Source: Tatumella ptyseos ATCC 33301
Lineage (GTDB): Bacteria; Pseudomonadota; Gammaproteobacteria; Enterobacterales; Enterobacteriaceae
DNA: 64,000 nucleotides
Assembly: GCF_000735525.1 (NCBI RefSeq)
Contig: NZ_JMPR01000028.1
Coordinates: 1-64,000, forward strand
Reading direction: 5' to 3'
Part shown: positions 13,836 through 20,944 of the stretch, in pieces
How the letters are laid out: the number at the start of each line of letters is the position of its first letter
Position numbering within the stretch: the stretch's first letter is position 1
Notes under the pieces: generated by a model
Told to the model about the DNA's origin: nothing
The model's input: the letters and a program-made list of their open reading frames with translations, nothing else
The model's database searches: none
Made by a program: the position numbers and the translations under genes

Positions 13836-14044
13836 GAACTTGGAAACATTACAATCAGGATGAACTCGACTACATCGTGCGAGTGGCCGGCAAGGTGCCG
13901 ATACCGGTTATCTGCAAGTCACTCAAACGCACTGAGAACTCTGTTGTACGTAAAGCTCAGGAAATGAAATTAAGCCTCACAGTGCCGAAAAGGGTATTAC
14001 TCAAGCACTGGCCTGAATATGTGAGAGGTGGTGATGAAGCGTAG
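13832..14044 (+). CDS. Small HTH-like nin-region protein, 70 aa
   Basis: MRTWKHYNQDELDYIVRVAG begins a small helix-turn-helix-like protein (IPVICKSLKRTENSVVRKAQ is SANT/Myb-like) ending in an acidic tail. The ATG overlaps the ninB stop. Similar small proteins occur in nin regions. Function unknown. Confidence 0.6.
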   Translation: MRTWKHYNQDELDYIVRVAGKVPIPVICKSLKRTENSVVRKAQEMKLSLTVPKRVLLKHWPEYVRGGDEA

Positions 14045-14204
14045 CCCGACACAACTAGCCATCGATAACCTGATATTTCGTCCCACAAAACTCTCCCGCA
14101 ATAAACCCAAGCCGATACCGATAGCCTCAGAGGTCGAAACCTATGATGCCGTCCGGCTATTGCGTAAACGGAAATATGACTGCATGAGGATGAGGCGTAT
14201 ATGA
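14034..14204 (+). CDS. ninE: NinE-like protein, 56 aa
   Basis: A 56-codon frame contains NLIFRPTKLSRNKPKPIPIA and ends in a basic KRKYDCMRMRRI, resembling P22 NinE (KRSRNKRKPIPKESDV). The ATG at 14034 follows GAGAGGTGGTG and overlaps the upstream gene. NinE is non-essential and its role is unknown. Confidence 0.72.
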   Translation: MKRSPTQLAIDNLIFRPTKLSRNKPKPIPIASEVETYDAVRLLRKRKYDCMRMRRI

Positions 14205-15373
14205 CCGCGTATTACAACGAATTCGACCCCAAGGCTGCTGCCTGGCTTAGGGAATTAATTAAACAAGGCCACATCGCACATGGCGTGGTTGATGAAAGGA
14301 GCATTACAGATGTCAGACCTGAAGACCTTACCGGATTCACTCAATGTCACTTCTTCGCTGGCATTGGTGGATGGTCATATGCACTGCGTCTTGCAGGTAT
14401 CCCCGATGATTACCCGTGCTGGACAGGATCACCACCGTGCCAGCCCTTCAGTATCGCAGGAAAGCAACTCGGACAACTCGACGATCGCCACCTTGCCCCC
14501 ACATTCATGCGGCTCGTTGAGCAGTGCAAACCTTCAATCCTCTTTGGCGAACAAGTTGCGGCAGCGATTAGAAAACACTGGCTCGATGATTTATTCACTG
14601 AGCTGGAAAGACAAGGCTACGCCTGCGGGTCGGCAGTATTGCCAGCGTGCAGCGTCGGTGCCCCGCACAAAAGGGATCGACTTTTCTTTGGGGCAGTTAA
14701 TCGACTGGCCCACTCCGGCAGTGTCAGCAATAACCAATGGAGTGAGAATGCAAAGCTGCAAGGATGGCAGGAAAAAGCCAAACAAAGTGGGCTGGGCGGC
14801 AGCTCTTTGTTCGTGGCCCACGCCGACAGCAAACAACGGCACTGGCCCGGGAACGTCGGGGCGACAGGGGGGCATGAATTTACAGACGGCGGCATCAATG
14901 GCGGCATGGCCGACACCAACAACAATCGACAACCCGCAGGTTCGCGGGGAGGGAAAAGCTGTAGGAACGTCTCGCGGGACGACGCTGGGCGGCGCGGTTC
15001 GACTAATAGACAAGCCCATCAGAATCCTCGCAATAACTGGTCAGACCCTGATTGGCTCAGCGGCAGGGATGGATATTTTAGGCCAGTTGAATCCGGCACA
15101 TTCCCGCTGGCTAATGGGATTCCCGCCAGAGTGGGACGCCTGCGCGGTTACGGCAATGCCATCGTCCCGCAAGTAGCGGCTGAGTTTATCGGGGCATTTC
15201 TCGACAGTCTGGCGGAGACGCCTTGCACAGCCTGTGGCTTCCCGGCCACTGATAACCAACTCTGCGATACCTGTGAGGAACTATACAGCGCAAAGAGCCC
15301 TAACTTTTACGACCTGGGAGGTGATGATGGTCAGGCAGAAGAAGCCGAAACCGAAAACCTGCCGCCACTGTAA
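14201..15373 (+). CDS. C5-cytosine DNA methyltransferase
   Basis: The 390-aa protein has the ordered motifs of C5 methyltransferases: FFAGIGGWSYALRLAG (motif I), GSPPCQPFSIAG (motif IV with catalytic Cys), LFGEQV (motif VI variant), GAPHKRDRLFF (motif VIII) and RGYGNAIVPQVAAEF (motif X). A CxxC...CDTC zinc-like segment follows near residues 343-360. No restriction partner is next to it, so an orphan phage methylase that protects phage DNA or changes host methylation is likely. The target recognition region (residues about 170-290) also codes in a second frame. It begins with an ATGA overlap with ninE. Confidence 0.9.
   Translation: MTAYYNEFDPKAAAWLRELIKQGHIAHGVVDERSITDVRPEDLTGFTQCHFFAGIGGWSYALRLAGIPDDYPCWTGSPPCQPFSIAGKQLGQLDDRHLAPTFMRLVEQCKPSILFGEQVAAAIRKHWLDDLFTELERQGYACGSAVLPACSVGAPHKRDRLFFGAVNRLAHSGSVSNNQWSENAKLQGWQEKAKQSGLGGSSLFVAHADSKQRHWPGNVGATGGHEFTDGGINGGMADTNNNRQPAGSRGGKSCRNVSRDDAGRRGSTNRQAHQNPRNNWSDPDWLSGRDGYFRPVESGTFPLANGIPARVGRLRGYGNAIVPQVAAEFIGAFLDSLAETPCTACGFPATDNQLCDTCEELYSAKSPNFYDLGGDDGQAEEAETENLPPL
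14310..15176 (+). CDS. Overlapping +1-frame ORF inside the methyltransferase gene (WPTP-repeat protein)
   Basis: A 289-codon open frame starts at an ATG with AAGGAGCATTACAG upstream (MSDLKTLPDSLNVTSS). It contains SLSWKDKATPAGRQY, three WPTP motifs (DWPTPAVSA, SWPTPTANN, AWPTPTTID) and ends LNPAHSRWLMGFPPEWDACA. From memory these blocks occur in proteins annotated in many phages, often as methyltransferase-like, so the frame appears conserved. The WPTP words are the shifted reading of LAHSGS, VAHADS and MADTNN in the methyltransferase frame. Real translation is not shown. Confidence 0.5.
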   Translation: MSDLKTLPDSLNVTSSLALVDGHMHCVLQVSPMITRAGQDHHRASPSVSQESNSDNSTIATLPPHSCGSLSSANLQSSLANKLRQRLENTGSMIYSLSWKDKATPAGRQYCQRAASVPRTKGIDFSLGQLIDWPTPAVSAITNGVRMQSCKDGRKKPNKVGWAAALCSWPTPTANNGTGPGTSGRQGGMNLQTAASMAAWPTPTTIDNPQVRGEGKAVGTSRGTTLGGAVRLIDKPIRILAITGQTLIGSAAGMDILGQLNPAHSRWLMGFPPEWDACAVTAMPSSRK

Positions 15374-15941
15374 ATCGAAATACTTCCCCCGCACCACCAC
15401 TCAAGTCGTCTGCTCAACCTCCTGCGCAATTCAATACAGCAAGCACCAATCAGCCAAACAGGCTGAGCGGCAGGCTATTGCCGATCGGAAAGCGCACCGG
15501 GAACGGAAAGCAGCGCTCAAGGGTATTCCAGAGTGGAGTCGGGAGGCTCAGGTGGCATTTAACAGGTACGTAAGGTGGCGAGATTTTGGCAAGGAGTGTG
15601 CGAGTTGCGGGTGCATTCTATCCTGGTCAGGTAATTACCTCACCGGGAGCGCAGTCGATGCAAGCCATTACCGGTCCCGAGGTGCCGCATCTCAACATCG
15701 GTTCAATGTCTTTAATGTCCACGCAGCTTGCACCAGGTGCAACCGCCAGTTAAGTGGAAATGCTGTTGAGTTCAGGATTCGACTTGTCCAGCGCATTGGC
15801 TTGGAGAGGGTTGAGAGGCTGGAGTCTGACAATACACCACGAAAATTCGATATCGACTATTTGAAGCGAGTGAAATCACTATTCACGCGCCGGGCCCGTC
15901 ATTACGAAAAACTGCGAAAAATACACTCGGAGGCAGCATGA
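15327..15941 (+). CDS. ninG: NinG/Rap recombination endonuclease
   Basis: The 204-aa protein equals lambda NinG in length. It has the N-terminal zinc site (CRHCKSKYFPRTTTQVVCST), the FNRYVRWRDFGKECASCG motif and DASHYRSRGAASQHRFN, then CTRCNRQLSGN. NinG (Rap) is a structure-specific endonuclease that resolves recombination branches. ATG 15327 follows GGGAGGTGATG. It overlaps the methyltransferase end and the HNH gene start. Confidence 0.93.
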   Translation: MVRQKKPKPKTCRHCKSKYFPRTTTQVVCSTSCAIQYSKHQSAKQAERQAIADRKAHRERKAALKGIPEWSREAQVAFNRYVRWRDFGKECASCGCILSWSGNYLTGSAVDASHYRSRGAASQHRFNVFNVHAACTRCNRQLSGNAVEFRIRLVQRIGLERVERLESDNTPRKFDIDYLKRVKSLFTRRARHYEKLRKIHSEAA

Positions 15942-16579
15942 AATGCAAGATTGAAGGGTGTGAGCGAGAGAGCATCTATAAAGCGCAGCAGGTCTGTCAA
16001 AAGCACTACTTCAGAATGATGCGATATGGAACATATGAACTTACTACTGTCGGAAAGCGCAAGGAACGGTCTCAAAACGCTAAGGGGTATCAGATGCTTT
16101 TCCTCCCTGACCACCCACTTGCGATGGCAAACGGCTCTGTATACGAGCACAGAAAAGTAGTTTATGACCAATATGGTGAAAACATTCCACCCTGCCAATT
16201 ATGTGGAAAATCAATTAATTGGAAAACCGTACACATCGACCATATTGACGACTCAGTAGATAACAATGACCCGGAGAATCTAAGGGCTTTGTGCAGGGCA
16301 TGCAACACAATGAGAGCGAGAGTGCATATACCTCAGCACACAGTAAAGCGCAGACATGCAATAACTTTTAAGGGGGTTACAAAGACACCGACGGAGTGGG
16401 CGAGAGAGCCAGGGGTGAGGGTTTCAGGGGCAACCATCATCAGGAGGATAAAAGACGGCATGTCTGTTGAGCAGGCACTGTTTGGTGAGAAAGTTACACA
16501 TCGCGGCACCAAAGCCAATCCGAGGCAGCCTTTATACGGCGAATACCAGGGCCCCAAATTAGTCGGTGCATCCTCATGA
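15938..16579 (+). CDS. HNH endonuclease with C-terminal DNA-binding repeat
   Basis: The 213-aa protein has a zinc-binding N-terminus (CKIEGCERESIYKAQQVCQK), an HNH core (CQLCGKSINWKTVHIDHID, then NDPENLRALCRACNTMR) and a C-terminal HTH segment (FKGVTKTPTEWAREPGVRV, IIRRIKDGMSVEQALFG) like those of homing endonucleases. It replaces small nin genes between ninG and Q. A homing nuclease or a branch-processing nin function are both possible. It is coupled to ninG by an ATGA overlap. Confidence 0.82.
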   Translation: MKCKIEGCERESIYKAQQVCQKHYFRMMRYGTYELTTVGKRKERSQNAKGYQMLFLPDHPLAMANGSVYEHRKVVYDQYGENIPPCQLCGKSINWKTVHIDHIDDSVDNNDPENLRALCRACNTMRARVHIPQHTVKRRHAITFKGVTKTPTEWAREPGVRVSGATIIRRIKDGMSVEQALFGEKVTHRGTKANPRQPLYGEYQGPKLVGASS

Positions 16580-16707
16580 CTTGGCTAACCCGAATCCTCA
16601 ACCACTTCACCCCGATCACCCCGACAGCCCACTACAAAATATCACACAGCTACCCGGCACAGCCTGGCAGTAAGCGGAGGATTAATGAATCTCGAAAACG
16701 CCGTTAA
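16576..16707 (+). CDS. Small basic protein before Q, 43 aa
   Basis: A 43-codon frame (MTWLTRILNHFTPITPTAHY ... RRINESRKRR) begins with an ATGA overlap with the HNH gene and ends 23 bases inside Q. The PGSKRRI motif and length resemble short nin proteins preceding Q in related phages. Function unknown. Confidence 0.55.
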   Translation: MTWLTRILNHFTPITPTAHYKISHSYPAQPGSKRRINESRKRR

Positions 16708-17458
16708 ATTTCACAGCCCCAAATCCCCGCAATTCACCGACTCCCCACGGGCAACCGCATCAGAGGCCTTAACCGGTACTGATGTTATGGGAGCGTTCGG
16801 AATGGTACAGAGTCGCTCTGCACTCGGATTCACAGCTTTCAGCGGCAAAATGGATCTGAGTGAGAACGACAAACGAAAGGCTATTCAGTTACTGACACAA
16901 CACGGATTAAAGCACTGCGATAAGGTGGCCGCCTTACGCAAGCTTGAAACCAAGGTTAAGGGAAAAGTGGTGCAAACACTCGCAACTTTCGCATATCGGG
17001 ACTATTGCCGATCTGCGGCCAGTACTGCAACCTGCCCATGCTGCGCCGGTAAGCGAGTGGTGCGAAAGGTTAGGGTGGTAGTTAAACACCCTGGCTGTGG
17101 GGAATCGACGCCACAAAGGGTGGCTGAGGAGTCAGTCGAGGAATTGTGCTCGAAGTGTGGCGGTCGTGGCGTCATCTCAACTGCGTGTATTAAGTGCCGC
17201 GGTCGAGGAATGGCGCTAAACAGGAAGGAGACTGAGGCGCAAGGTGTTCCGGTAATGGCATCGTGCAAGCAGTGCTCTGGCCGTGGGTATGAACGACTGC
17301 CAGCGGTTTCATGCTATCGAGCCATCAGTAAATTCACTGACTCGATTTCACCCGGCGTATGGGATAAGGCGCTCAAGCCATTTTATGAATCACTGATAAC
17401 GGAGTTGGAAAGGAAAGAATCAGAGGCAAATGATAACTTGGCGGAAGTTACTGGGTAA
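16685..17458 (+). CDS. Q: Late antitermination protein Q (phage 82 type)
   Basis: The 257-aa product matches the phage 82 Q family: MNLENAVKFHSPKSPQFTDS, an N-terminal helical part, then a DnaJ-like zinc region with CPCC, CSKCGGRG, CIKCRGRG and CKQCSGRG repeats. Q binds at pR' and loads onto paused polymerase so that late genes are transcribed through tR'. ATG 16685 follows AAGCGGAGGATTA. Confidence 0.92.
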   Translation: MNLENAVKFHSPKSPQFTDSPRATASEALTGTDVMGAFGMVQSRSALGFTAFSGKMDLSENDKRKAIQLLTQHGLKHCDKVAALRKLETKVKGKVVQTLATFAYRDYCRSAASTATCPCCAGKRVVRKVRVVVKHPGCGESTPQRVAEESVEELCSKCGGRGVISTACIKCRGRGMALNRKETEAQGVPVMASCKQCSGRGYERLPAVSCYRAISKFTDSISPGVWDKALKPFYESLITELERKESEANDNLAEVTG

Positions 17459-17483
17459 GTTTGCCTTAGGTATCGATTGCCTA

Positions 17484-17512
17484 TTGAAAAATGACGGAAG
17501 TTAGAATATCAT
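17484..17512 (+). promoter_or_regulatory. Late promoter pR'
   Basis: TTGAAA (17484-17489), 17 bases and TATCAT (17507-17512) lie just after Q, and the terminator at 17562-17590 is about 45 bases from the predicted start. This is the standard order Q - pR' - pause - tR' of lambdoid phages. Confidence 0.75.
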
Positions 17513-17561
17513 GGCTCTAATACTAGAAATCCGTTCGTTATTAACGTGATTGTCTGACAAG

Positions 17562-17590
17562 AAGCCTCGCCTAACCGCGGGGCTTTTTTG
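17562..17590 (+). terminator. Terminator tR'
   Basis: AAGCCTCGC-CTAACC-GCGGGGCTTTTTTG is a strong hairpin with a U-tract directly after pR'. Late genes would be expressed only when Q-modified polymerase ignores it. Confidence 0.85.
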
Positions 17591-17846
17591 TGCCTGCGCC
17601 ACAGAGAGATCACCCCTCGGTGGCAACGAAAGCCGCTGATCGGTCATGAGGAACTGAACGGACAGTTCGAAACTGCGGTATCCGTAAATATCATCCAGGC
17701 TCTGCTACGGCAGGGCCTTTTTTATGCCCGAATTTCACCCTCTGCCAATCGACGACCCGTTAAATATCCTCTCTGAACTGAAGCGTTAACGGCAGCGGGT
17801 GAATCCCCTACACACAACACCGTTCCGTAATCACGGAGGTGAACCT
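17591..17846. other. Late leader between tR' and the holin, no confident gene
   Basis: About 256 bases without a supported gene. A 62-codon plus frame here lacks a good start and similarity. A second small hairpin with T-run (CTCTGCTACGGCAGGGCC then TTTTTTAT at 17700-17724) may be another late terminator. Confidence 0.5.
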
Positions 17847-18095
17847 ATGAAGATCACAAACATGCCCGACAAAGTTGCTTCGGCGGCCAGCTATTGCGTC
17901 TCGGGTGGGCTGATATGTGGAGGCGGTATTTTGCAATGGTTACAACACCTGAACTGGAACACCATTGCGGTTATCGGTGGCTTCATCATCGGTATCGTTA
18001 CTTGCCTCACCAATATGTATTTCAAGCTCCGCCAGACCAGATCGTATGAGTCCGCACTACAAAGGGGAATTATTACCCCGCCACAGGAAGACTGA
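17847..18095 (+). CDS. Class II holin
   Basis: The 82-aa protein (MKITNMPDKVASAASYCVSG) has two membrane segments, residues about 16-33 (SYCVSGGLICGGGILQWL) and 38-59 (NTIAVIGGFIIGIVTCLTNM), with a charged C-terminus, typical of class II (phage 21/HP1-like) holins. The ATG follows CGGAGGTGAACCT. It releases or activates the SAR endolysin encoded next. Position is the first lysis gene. Confidence 0.87.
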   Translation: MKITNMPDKVASAASYCVSGGLICGGGILQWLQHLNWNTIAVIGGFIIGIVTCLTNMYFKLRQTRSYESALQRGIITPPQED

Positions 18096-18097
18096 CC

Positions 18098-18583
18098 ATG
18101 GCCATATCACTTTCACTCAGGAAGAAGCTGATTGCGGCCGCCGGTGGAGGTGTTATTGCCATTGCCTCGGTTCTGGTTAGTAGCCAGGAGGGTATAGAGC
18201 ACACCCCGTACCGGGACGGCGGCGGAGTCTGGACTGTCTGCAAAGGACACACCGGTCCCGACGTCATCCCCGGACGCACCTACACAGATTCTCAGTGCAA
18301 TGCCTTCCTGTCTTCGGACATCGCCATAGCTAATCGGTCGGTCACCCGTCTGGTAAAAGTTCCGATGGACGAAATGCAGGAGGCGGCTCTGACCAGTTTC
18401 GTGTTTAACGTGGGAGCCGGTAACTTCTCCCGGTCATCATTACTGCGCGAGCTTAATGCTGGCCACTACACGCAGGCATGTAATTCACTCACCCGTTGGG
18501 TATATATCGGCAAAGAAAAGTCCACAGGTCTGATGAACCGCCGGCAGGTTGAGCGTGAAGTCTGTATGTGGGGTGCTCAATGA
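18098..18583 (+). CDS. SAR endolysin (phage lysozyme, GH24)
   Basis: The 161-aa protein is close to phage 21 R. It has an N-terminal signal-anchor-release segment (LIAAAGGGVIAIASVLVSS) and the lysozyme core with Glu in SSQEGIEHTPYRDGGGVWTV followed by CKGHTG, then FVFNVGAGNF and the C-terminal EREVCMWGAQ. It cuts peptidoglycan between MurNAc and GlcNAc after release from the membrane. It overlaps Rz. Confidence 0.93.
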   Translation: MAISLSLRKKLIAAAGGGVIAIASVLVSSQEGIEHTPYRDGGGVWTVCKGHTGPDVIPGRTYTDSQCNAFLSSDIAIANRSVTRLVKVPMDEMQEAALTSFVFNVGAGNFSRSSLLRELNAGHYTQACNSLTRWVYIGKEKSTGLMNRRQVEREVCMWGAQ

Positions 18584-19056
18584 TTTGGTTATTCGAGAAT
18601 TGGCGGTATGTGGTCATCACTATCCTTGCTGGCATATCTCTGAGCCTCACAAGTCTTGTGGATCACTACCGATACTCTGCCGAATCATGGAAAGAGAAGT
18701 CACAGCAGCAATCCGCACTGGCAGACTCCCGACTAAAGACCATCACCGCGATGCAGGAACAGCAGAAATCTGTGTCTGACATCGACAACCAGTACCAGAC
18801 AACTATCAAGGAGAAAGACGATGAAATCAGTTCTCTGCGCAACAGCGTTGACTCTGGTGCTGTCCGGCTGCGCATCAAAGCAGTCTGTCCAGTCGGAGTG
18901 TCCAAAACCTCCGGCACCGCCAGCCGCACTAATGCAACCAGCGCCGAGCTCAGTCCAGACGCTCGACAAGATTATTACACCCTCCGGAGCCAACTGAATC
19001 AGGCCACTGCACAGATTAACGGCCTGCAGGCTTATATCAGGGAAATCACGAAATGA
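18580..19056 (+). CDS. Rz: Rz, inner-membrane spanin
   Basis: The 158-aa protein has an N-terminal membrane anchor (VVITILAGISLSLTSLV) and a long periplasmic coiled-coil domain (WKEKSQQQSALADSRLKTIT...). It pairs with Rz1 to fuse the inner and outer membranes in the last lysis step. The ATG overlaps the endolysin stop. Confidence 0.9.
   Translation: MIWLFENWRYVVITILAGISLSLTSLVDHYRYSAESWKEKSQQQSALADSRLKTITAMQEQQKSVSDIDNQYQTTIKEKDDEISSLRNSVDSGAVRLRIKAVCPVGVSKTSGTASRTNATSAELSPDARQDYYTLRSQLNQATAQINGLQAYIREITK
18821..18997 (+). CDS. Rz1: Rz1, outer-membrane spanin lipoprotein (embedded in Rz)
   Basis: A 58-codon frame lies wholly inside Rz in the +1 frame. It encodes MKSVLCATALTLVLSGCASK, a lipoprotein signal with lipobox LSGC, followed by a proline-rich mature part (CPKPPAPPAALMQPAP). 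This is the classical nested Rz/Rz1 arrangement. The mature protein is anchored in the outer membrane and binds the Rz tip. Confidence 0.9.
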   Translation: MKSVLCATALTLVLSGCASKQSVQSECPKPPAPPAALMQPAPSSVQTLDKIITPSGAN

Positions 19057-19370
19057 AATTCATCACCTGGCTGAAAAGCCTTTTTAACCGAGAGAAAGAG
19101 AAAATGTCAGATCAATCAGTAGTGCAACCAGAAGCAGCACAACCAGCCGCCGCTCAGTCTGTAGCGAACGAAGCAGCACAGCCAGCAGATACCGGAAGTC
19201 TAAATAGTGGTAGTGGCGCGCAGGTTGCAGACACCACCTCAACCAGTTCTCCACTGGAGCAGGCTAAAGCCAAGTTTGACGCTTTCGTCGAATTTGTTGA
19301 GCACGGCCTGGAAGTCCTCGGCGAAGAAGCCGAAGCCGATCTGGTCGCTCTGAAAGATAAGTTCCTGTAA
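19053..19370 (+). CDS. Hypothetical protein with Ala/Gln/Ser-rich linker, 105 aa
   Basis: A short basic start (MKFITWLKSLFNREKEKMSD) is followed by a low-complexity Ala/Gln/Ser-rich region (residues 20-65) and a helical acidic C-terminus (AKAKFDAFVEFVEHGLEVLG). It overlaps the Rz stop by ATGA, so it is in the late operon. Function unknown. Confidence 0.6.
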   Translation: MKFITWLKSLFNREKEKMSDQSVVQPEAAQPAAAQSVANEAAQPADTGSLNSGSGAQVADTTSTSSPLEQAKAKFDAFVEFVEHGLEVLGEEAEADLVALKDKFL

Positions 19371-19468
19371 TCAGAACAGAGGCCATTACGGTGGCCTCGA
19401 TTGTGGTTATAAAAAAATCAAAAAAAAGCTTGTTTCCATTTTGCCGCATTTAACGAACTTCCCATCCT

Positions 19469-19497
19469 AAGCCCGCCCGCAAAAGGTGGGCTTTTTT
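19469..19497 (+). terminator. Terminator after the lysis cassette
   Basis: AAGCCCGCC-CGCAAAA-GGTGGGCTT followed by TTTTATT. It separates the lysis genes from the c4-like RNA and KilA-N gene. A second GC hairpin without a U-tract is at 19378-19397. Confidence 0.75.
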
Positions 19498-19529
19498 ATT
19501 GGCGCATTCTCGTGCGCTTATATTAACCA

Positions 19530-19600
19530 GGAGTCCTTTCGGGATAGAGCTTGAGATTAAGCGGCGGTTATCGCTGACCACTCTTGGGCTGCTTCTATCT
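19530..19600 (+). ncRNA. c4: Candidate c4-type antisense RNA upstream of the KilA-N gene
   Basis: GATAGAGC (19543-19550) is exactly complementary to GCTCTATC (19611-19618), and TATCGCT (19569-19575) to AGCGATA (19632-19638), which covers the bases between the ribosome-binding site and the A of the ATG. The second element lies in the loop of a hairpin (stem 19559-19565 with 19588-19594). Two short antisense elements aimed at sites before an antirepressor start are the signature of the c4 RNA of P1/P7. Identity is inferred from this pattern; no covariance search was possible. Confidence 0.62.
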
Positions 19601-19637
19601 ACGAGAACAGGCTCTATCACCAAAAGGTAATAGCGAT

Positions 19638-20153
19638 ATGAACTATCCAACAGTAAAAGTTAATGGGATCTCTGTTCGTGTAGACGAAGAAGGGCGATAT
19701 AACCTGAACGATTTACACGCTGCCGCAGTAGCTAACGGCGAGGCGACTGAATCACAAAGACCCAGCAACTTTGCTAAAGCAGCAAAGATAAAGTCTTTCG
19801 CTCACGAATTGACCGCAGCTACAAACGTAGCGGCGCTCAAGATCATCAACGGCGGCCATAACCATGGCGTATGGGGATTAGAGCTAATCGCTATTCGATA
19901 TGCTGCGTGGCTGTCCGCAAAATTCGAGATCAAGGTTTATCAGACGTTCCAGGCTGTAATACGGAACGGCTTGGACGCACTCAACCGGTTAAACCGTATC
20001 GATGCTGTGATCAACCGGGAAACCCGAGAGGTAAGCCAGTGCGCAAGCAAAATGGCCCGATGGGGTATTGGTGGAAGAAAGCAGCTACTACATACAGCGC
20101 GTGAGCGGGTTATTCAGGAAGTGCAATTGTATCTCCCTGGCATGGCTCACTGA
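19638..20153 (+). CDS. KilA-N domain protein, likely antirepressor
   Basis: The 171-aa protein has a KilA-N domain: VKVNGISVRVDEEGRYNLND, then LHAAAVANGEATESQRPSNF and a C-terminal GVWGLELIAIRYAAWLSAKF. KilA-N proteins act as phage antirepressors or DNA-binding regulators. ATG 19638 follows AAAAGG, and this site is complementary to the upstream c4-like RNA, so translation should be repressed unless the antisense is absent. It could act against CI or the second repressor at 32282-33061. Confidence 0.82.
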   Translation: MNYPTVKVNGISVRVDEEGRYNLNDLHAAAVANGEATESQRPSNFAKAAKIKSFAHELTAATNVAALKIINGGHNHGVWGLELIAIRYAAWLSAKFEIKVYQTFQAVIRNGLDALNRLNRIDAVINRETREVSQCASKMARWGIGGRKQLLHTARERVIQEVQLYLPGMAH

Positions 20154-20197
20154 AACCAACCCGAGAGCCACTCTCACAACGGCTCTCGGGCATTGAT

Positions 20198-20410
20198 TCA
20201 TATTAAAGATTGAACTTGTGGCTTAGGTTGTGGGCCATAAAAAATCTCAGCAGACTCTCTTACTGATAAAGTCCCAAGTCCTGACGCTGCTGAAACATGG
20301 GTTACGAATTCCTCAAAATTATCAGAAACTACGTTCTTACCATTGTTTATCAGCGCTACAAATTTAATGTGTTGTGAATGCTCATAGGTAATACCTTGGA
20401 CAGTGGACAT
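20198..20410 (-). CDS. Small hypothetical cargo protein, 70 aa
   Basis: MSTVQGITYEHSQHIKFVAL starts a 70-aa soluble protein with mixed alpha/beta character. It is the last of three leftward genes opposed to the late operon, so probably expressed in the lysogen. Its leader (TAAATAAGGATTT) is shared with the gene at 20735-20944. Family unknown. Confidence 0.6.
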   Translation of the reverse strand: MSTVQGITYEHSQHIKFVALINNGKNVVSDNFEEFVTHVSAASGLGTLSVRESAEIFYGPQPKPQVQSLI

Positions 20411-20450
20411 TCTAAATCCTTATTTATGAGTATATGGAAGTGTGATTTAT

Positions 20451-20690
20451 TTAACCTCTGGCTTCCCTACCGTCTTCATCTTCATGAACTCGATAACGCC
20501 AGTATCTATCAGCTTTAACCCAAACAACATCATTGCCGCTATCAACGCGAAACTTATTGATGACCTTTGCAGATAAAGCTTGGTTACCGTCAGCATTTTC
20601 TTTCAGGTGTAACTCCTGAGCGCCCTTAACCAAGTAATCTACAACCTCTTGCTGATAGAGACATTTGTCCTTATTTAACTTGCTCATCAT
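20451..20690 (-). CDS. DUF6953-like small protein, 79 aa
   Basis: The sequence CLYQQEVVDYLVKGAQELHL, followed by AKVINKFRVDSGNDVVWVKA and RYWRYR, matches my memory of the DUF6953 pattern (a Gln/Tyr motif, a VVW strand and a basic Trp-Arg end). Either of two adjacent ATGs may start it. It is the middle gene of a three-gene leftward cargo set. No activity is known for the family. Confidence 0.62.
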   Translation of the reverse strand: MMSKLNKDKCLYQQEVVDYLVKGAQELHLKENADGNQALSAKVINKFRVDSGNDVVWVKADRYWRYRVHEDEDGREARG

Positions 20691-20734
20691 CCAATTTGAT
20701 ACATCGTCAATAGATAATTTTGGCGCGCTTGGGT

Positions 20735-20944
20735 TTATGGCTTTGGGTTTTTTTTAGTTAATGACTCCTCAGGGAATCTTGACTGTTCACTTTTTCTACC
20801 AGCGAACCACTGGCAATAGTATTCACCTGTAAATTCGTCGTGACCATTTACTATTGGGCGCTGAATGGCCATTCCAGGGCCGCCAGCAACTAGATAGACA
20901 ATTTCTCCAATATCGAATTTTGGTGAGCGAGCCTTTGTTGACAT
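20735..20944 (-). CDS. DUF2158 (YodC-like) small protein, 69 aa
   Basis: The protein follows the DUF2158 pattern: FDIGEIVYLVAGGPGMAIQR, then YYCQWFAGRKSEQSRFPEES. It is the first of three leftward genes between the KilA-N gene and the terminase. Upstream, TTTATA and TAAATAAGGATTTTTT precede the ATG. DUF2158 proteins are small uncharacterised beta-barrels that often travel on phages. Confidence 0.72.
   Translation of the reverse strand: MSTKARSPKFDIGEIVYLVAGGPGMAIQRPIVNGHDEFTGEYYCQWFAGRKSEQSRFPEESLTKKNPKP

Noticed and set aside
14201-15373. A restriction endonuclease partner for the methyltransferase
   Set aside because: Neighbouring genes are ninE and ninG; no restriction-type nuclease is coupled except the later HNH gene, which follows ninG and looks like a homing or nin nuclease.
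17588-17776. 62-codon plus frame in the late leader
   Set aside because: No binding site, no similarity, and it begins inside the tR' U-tract.
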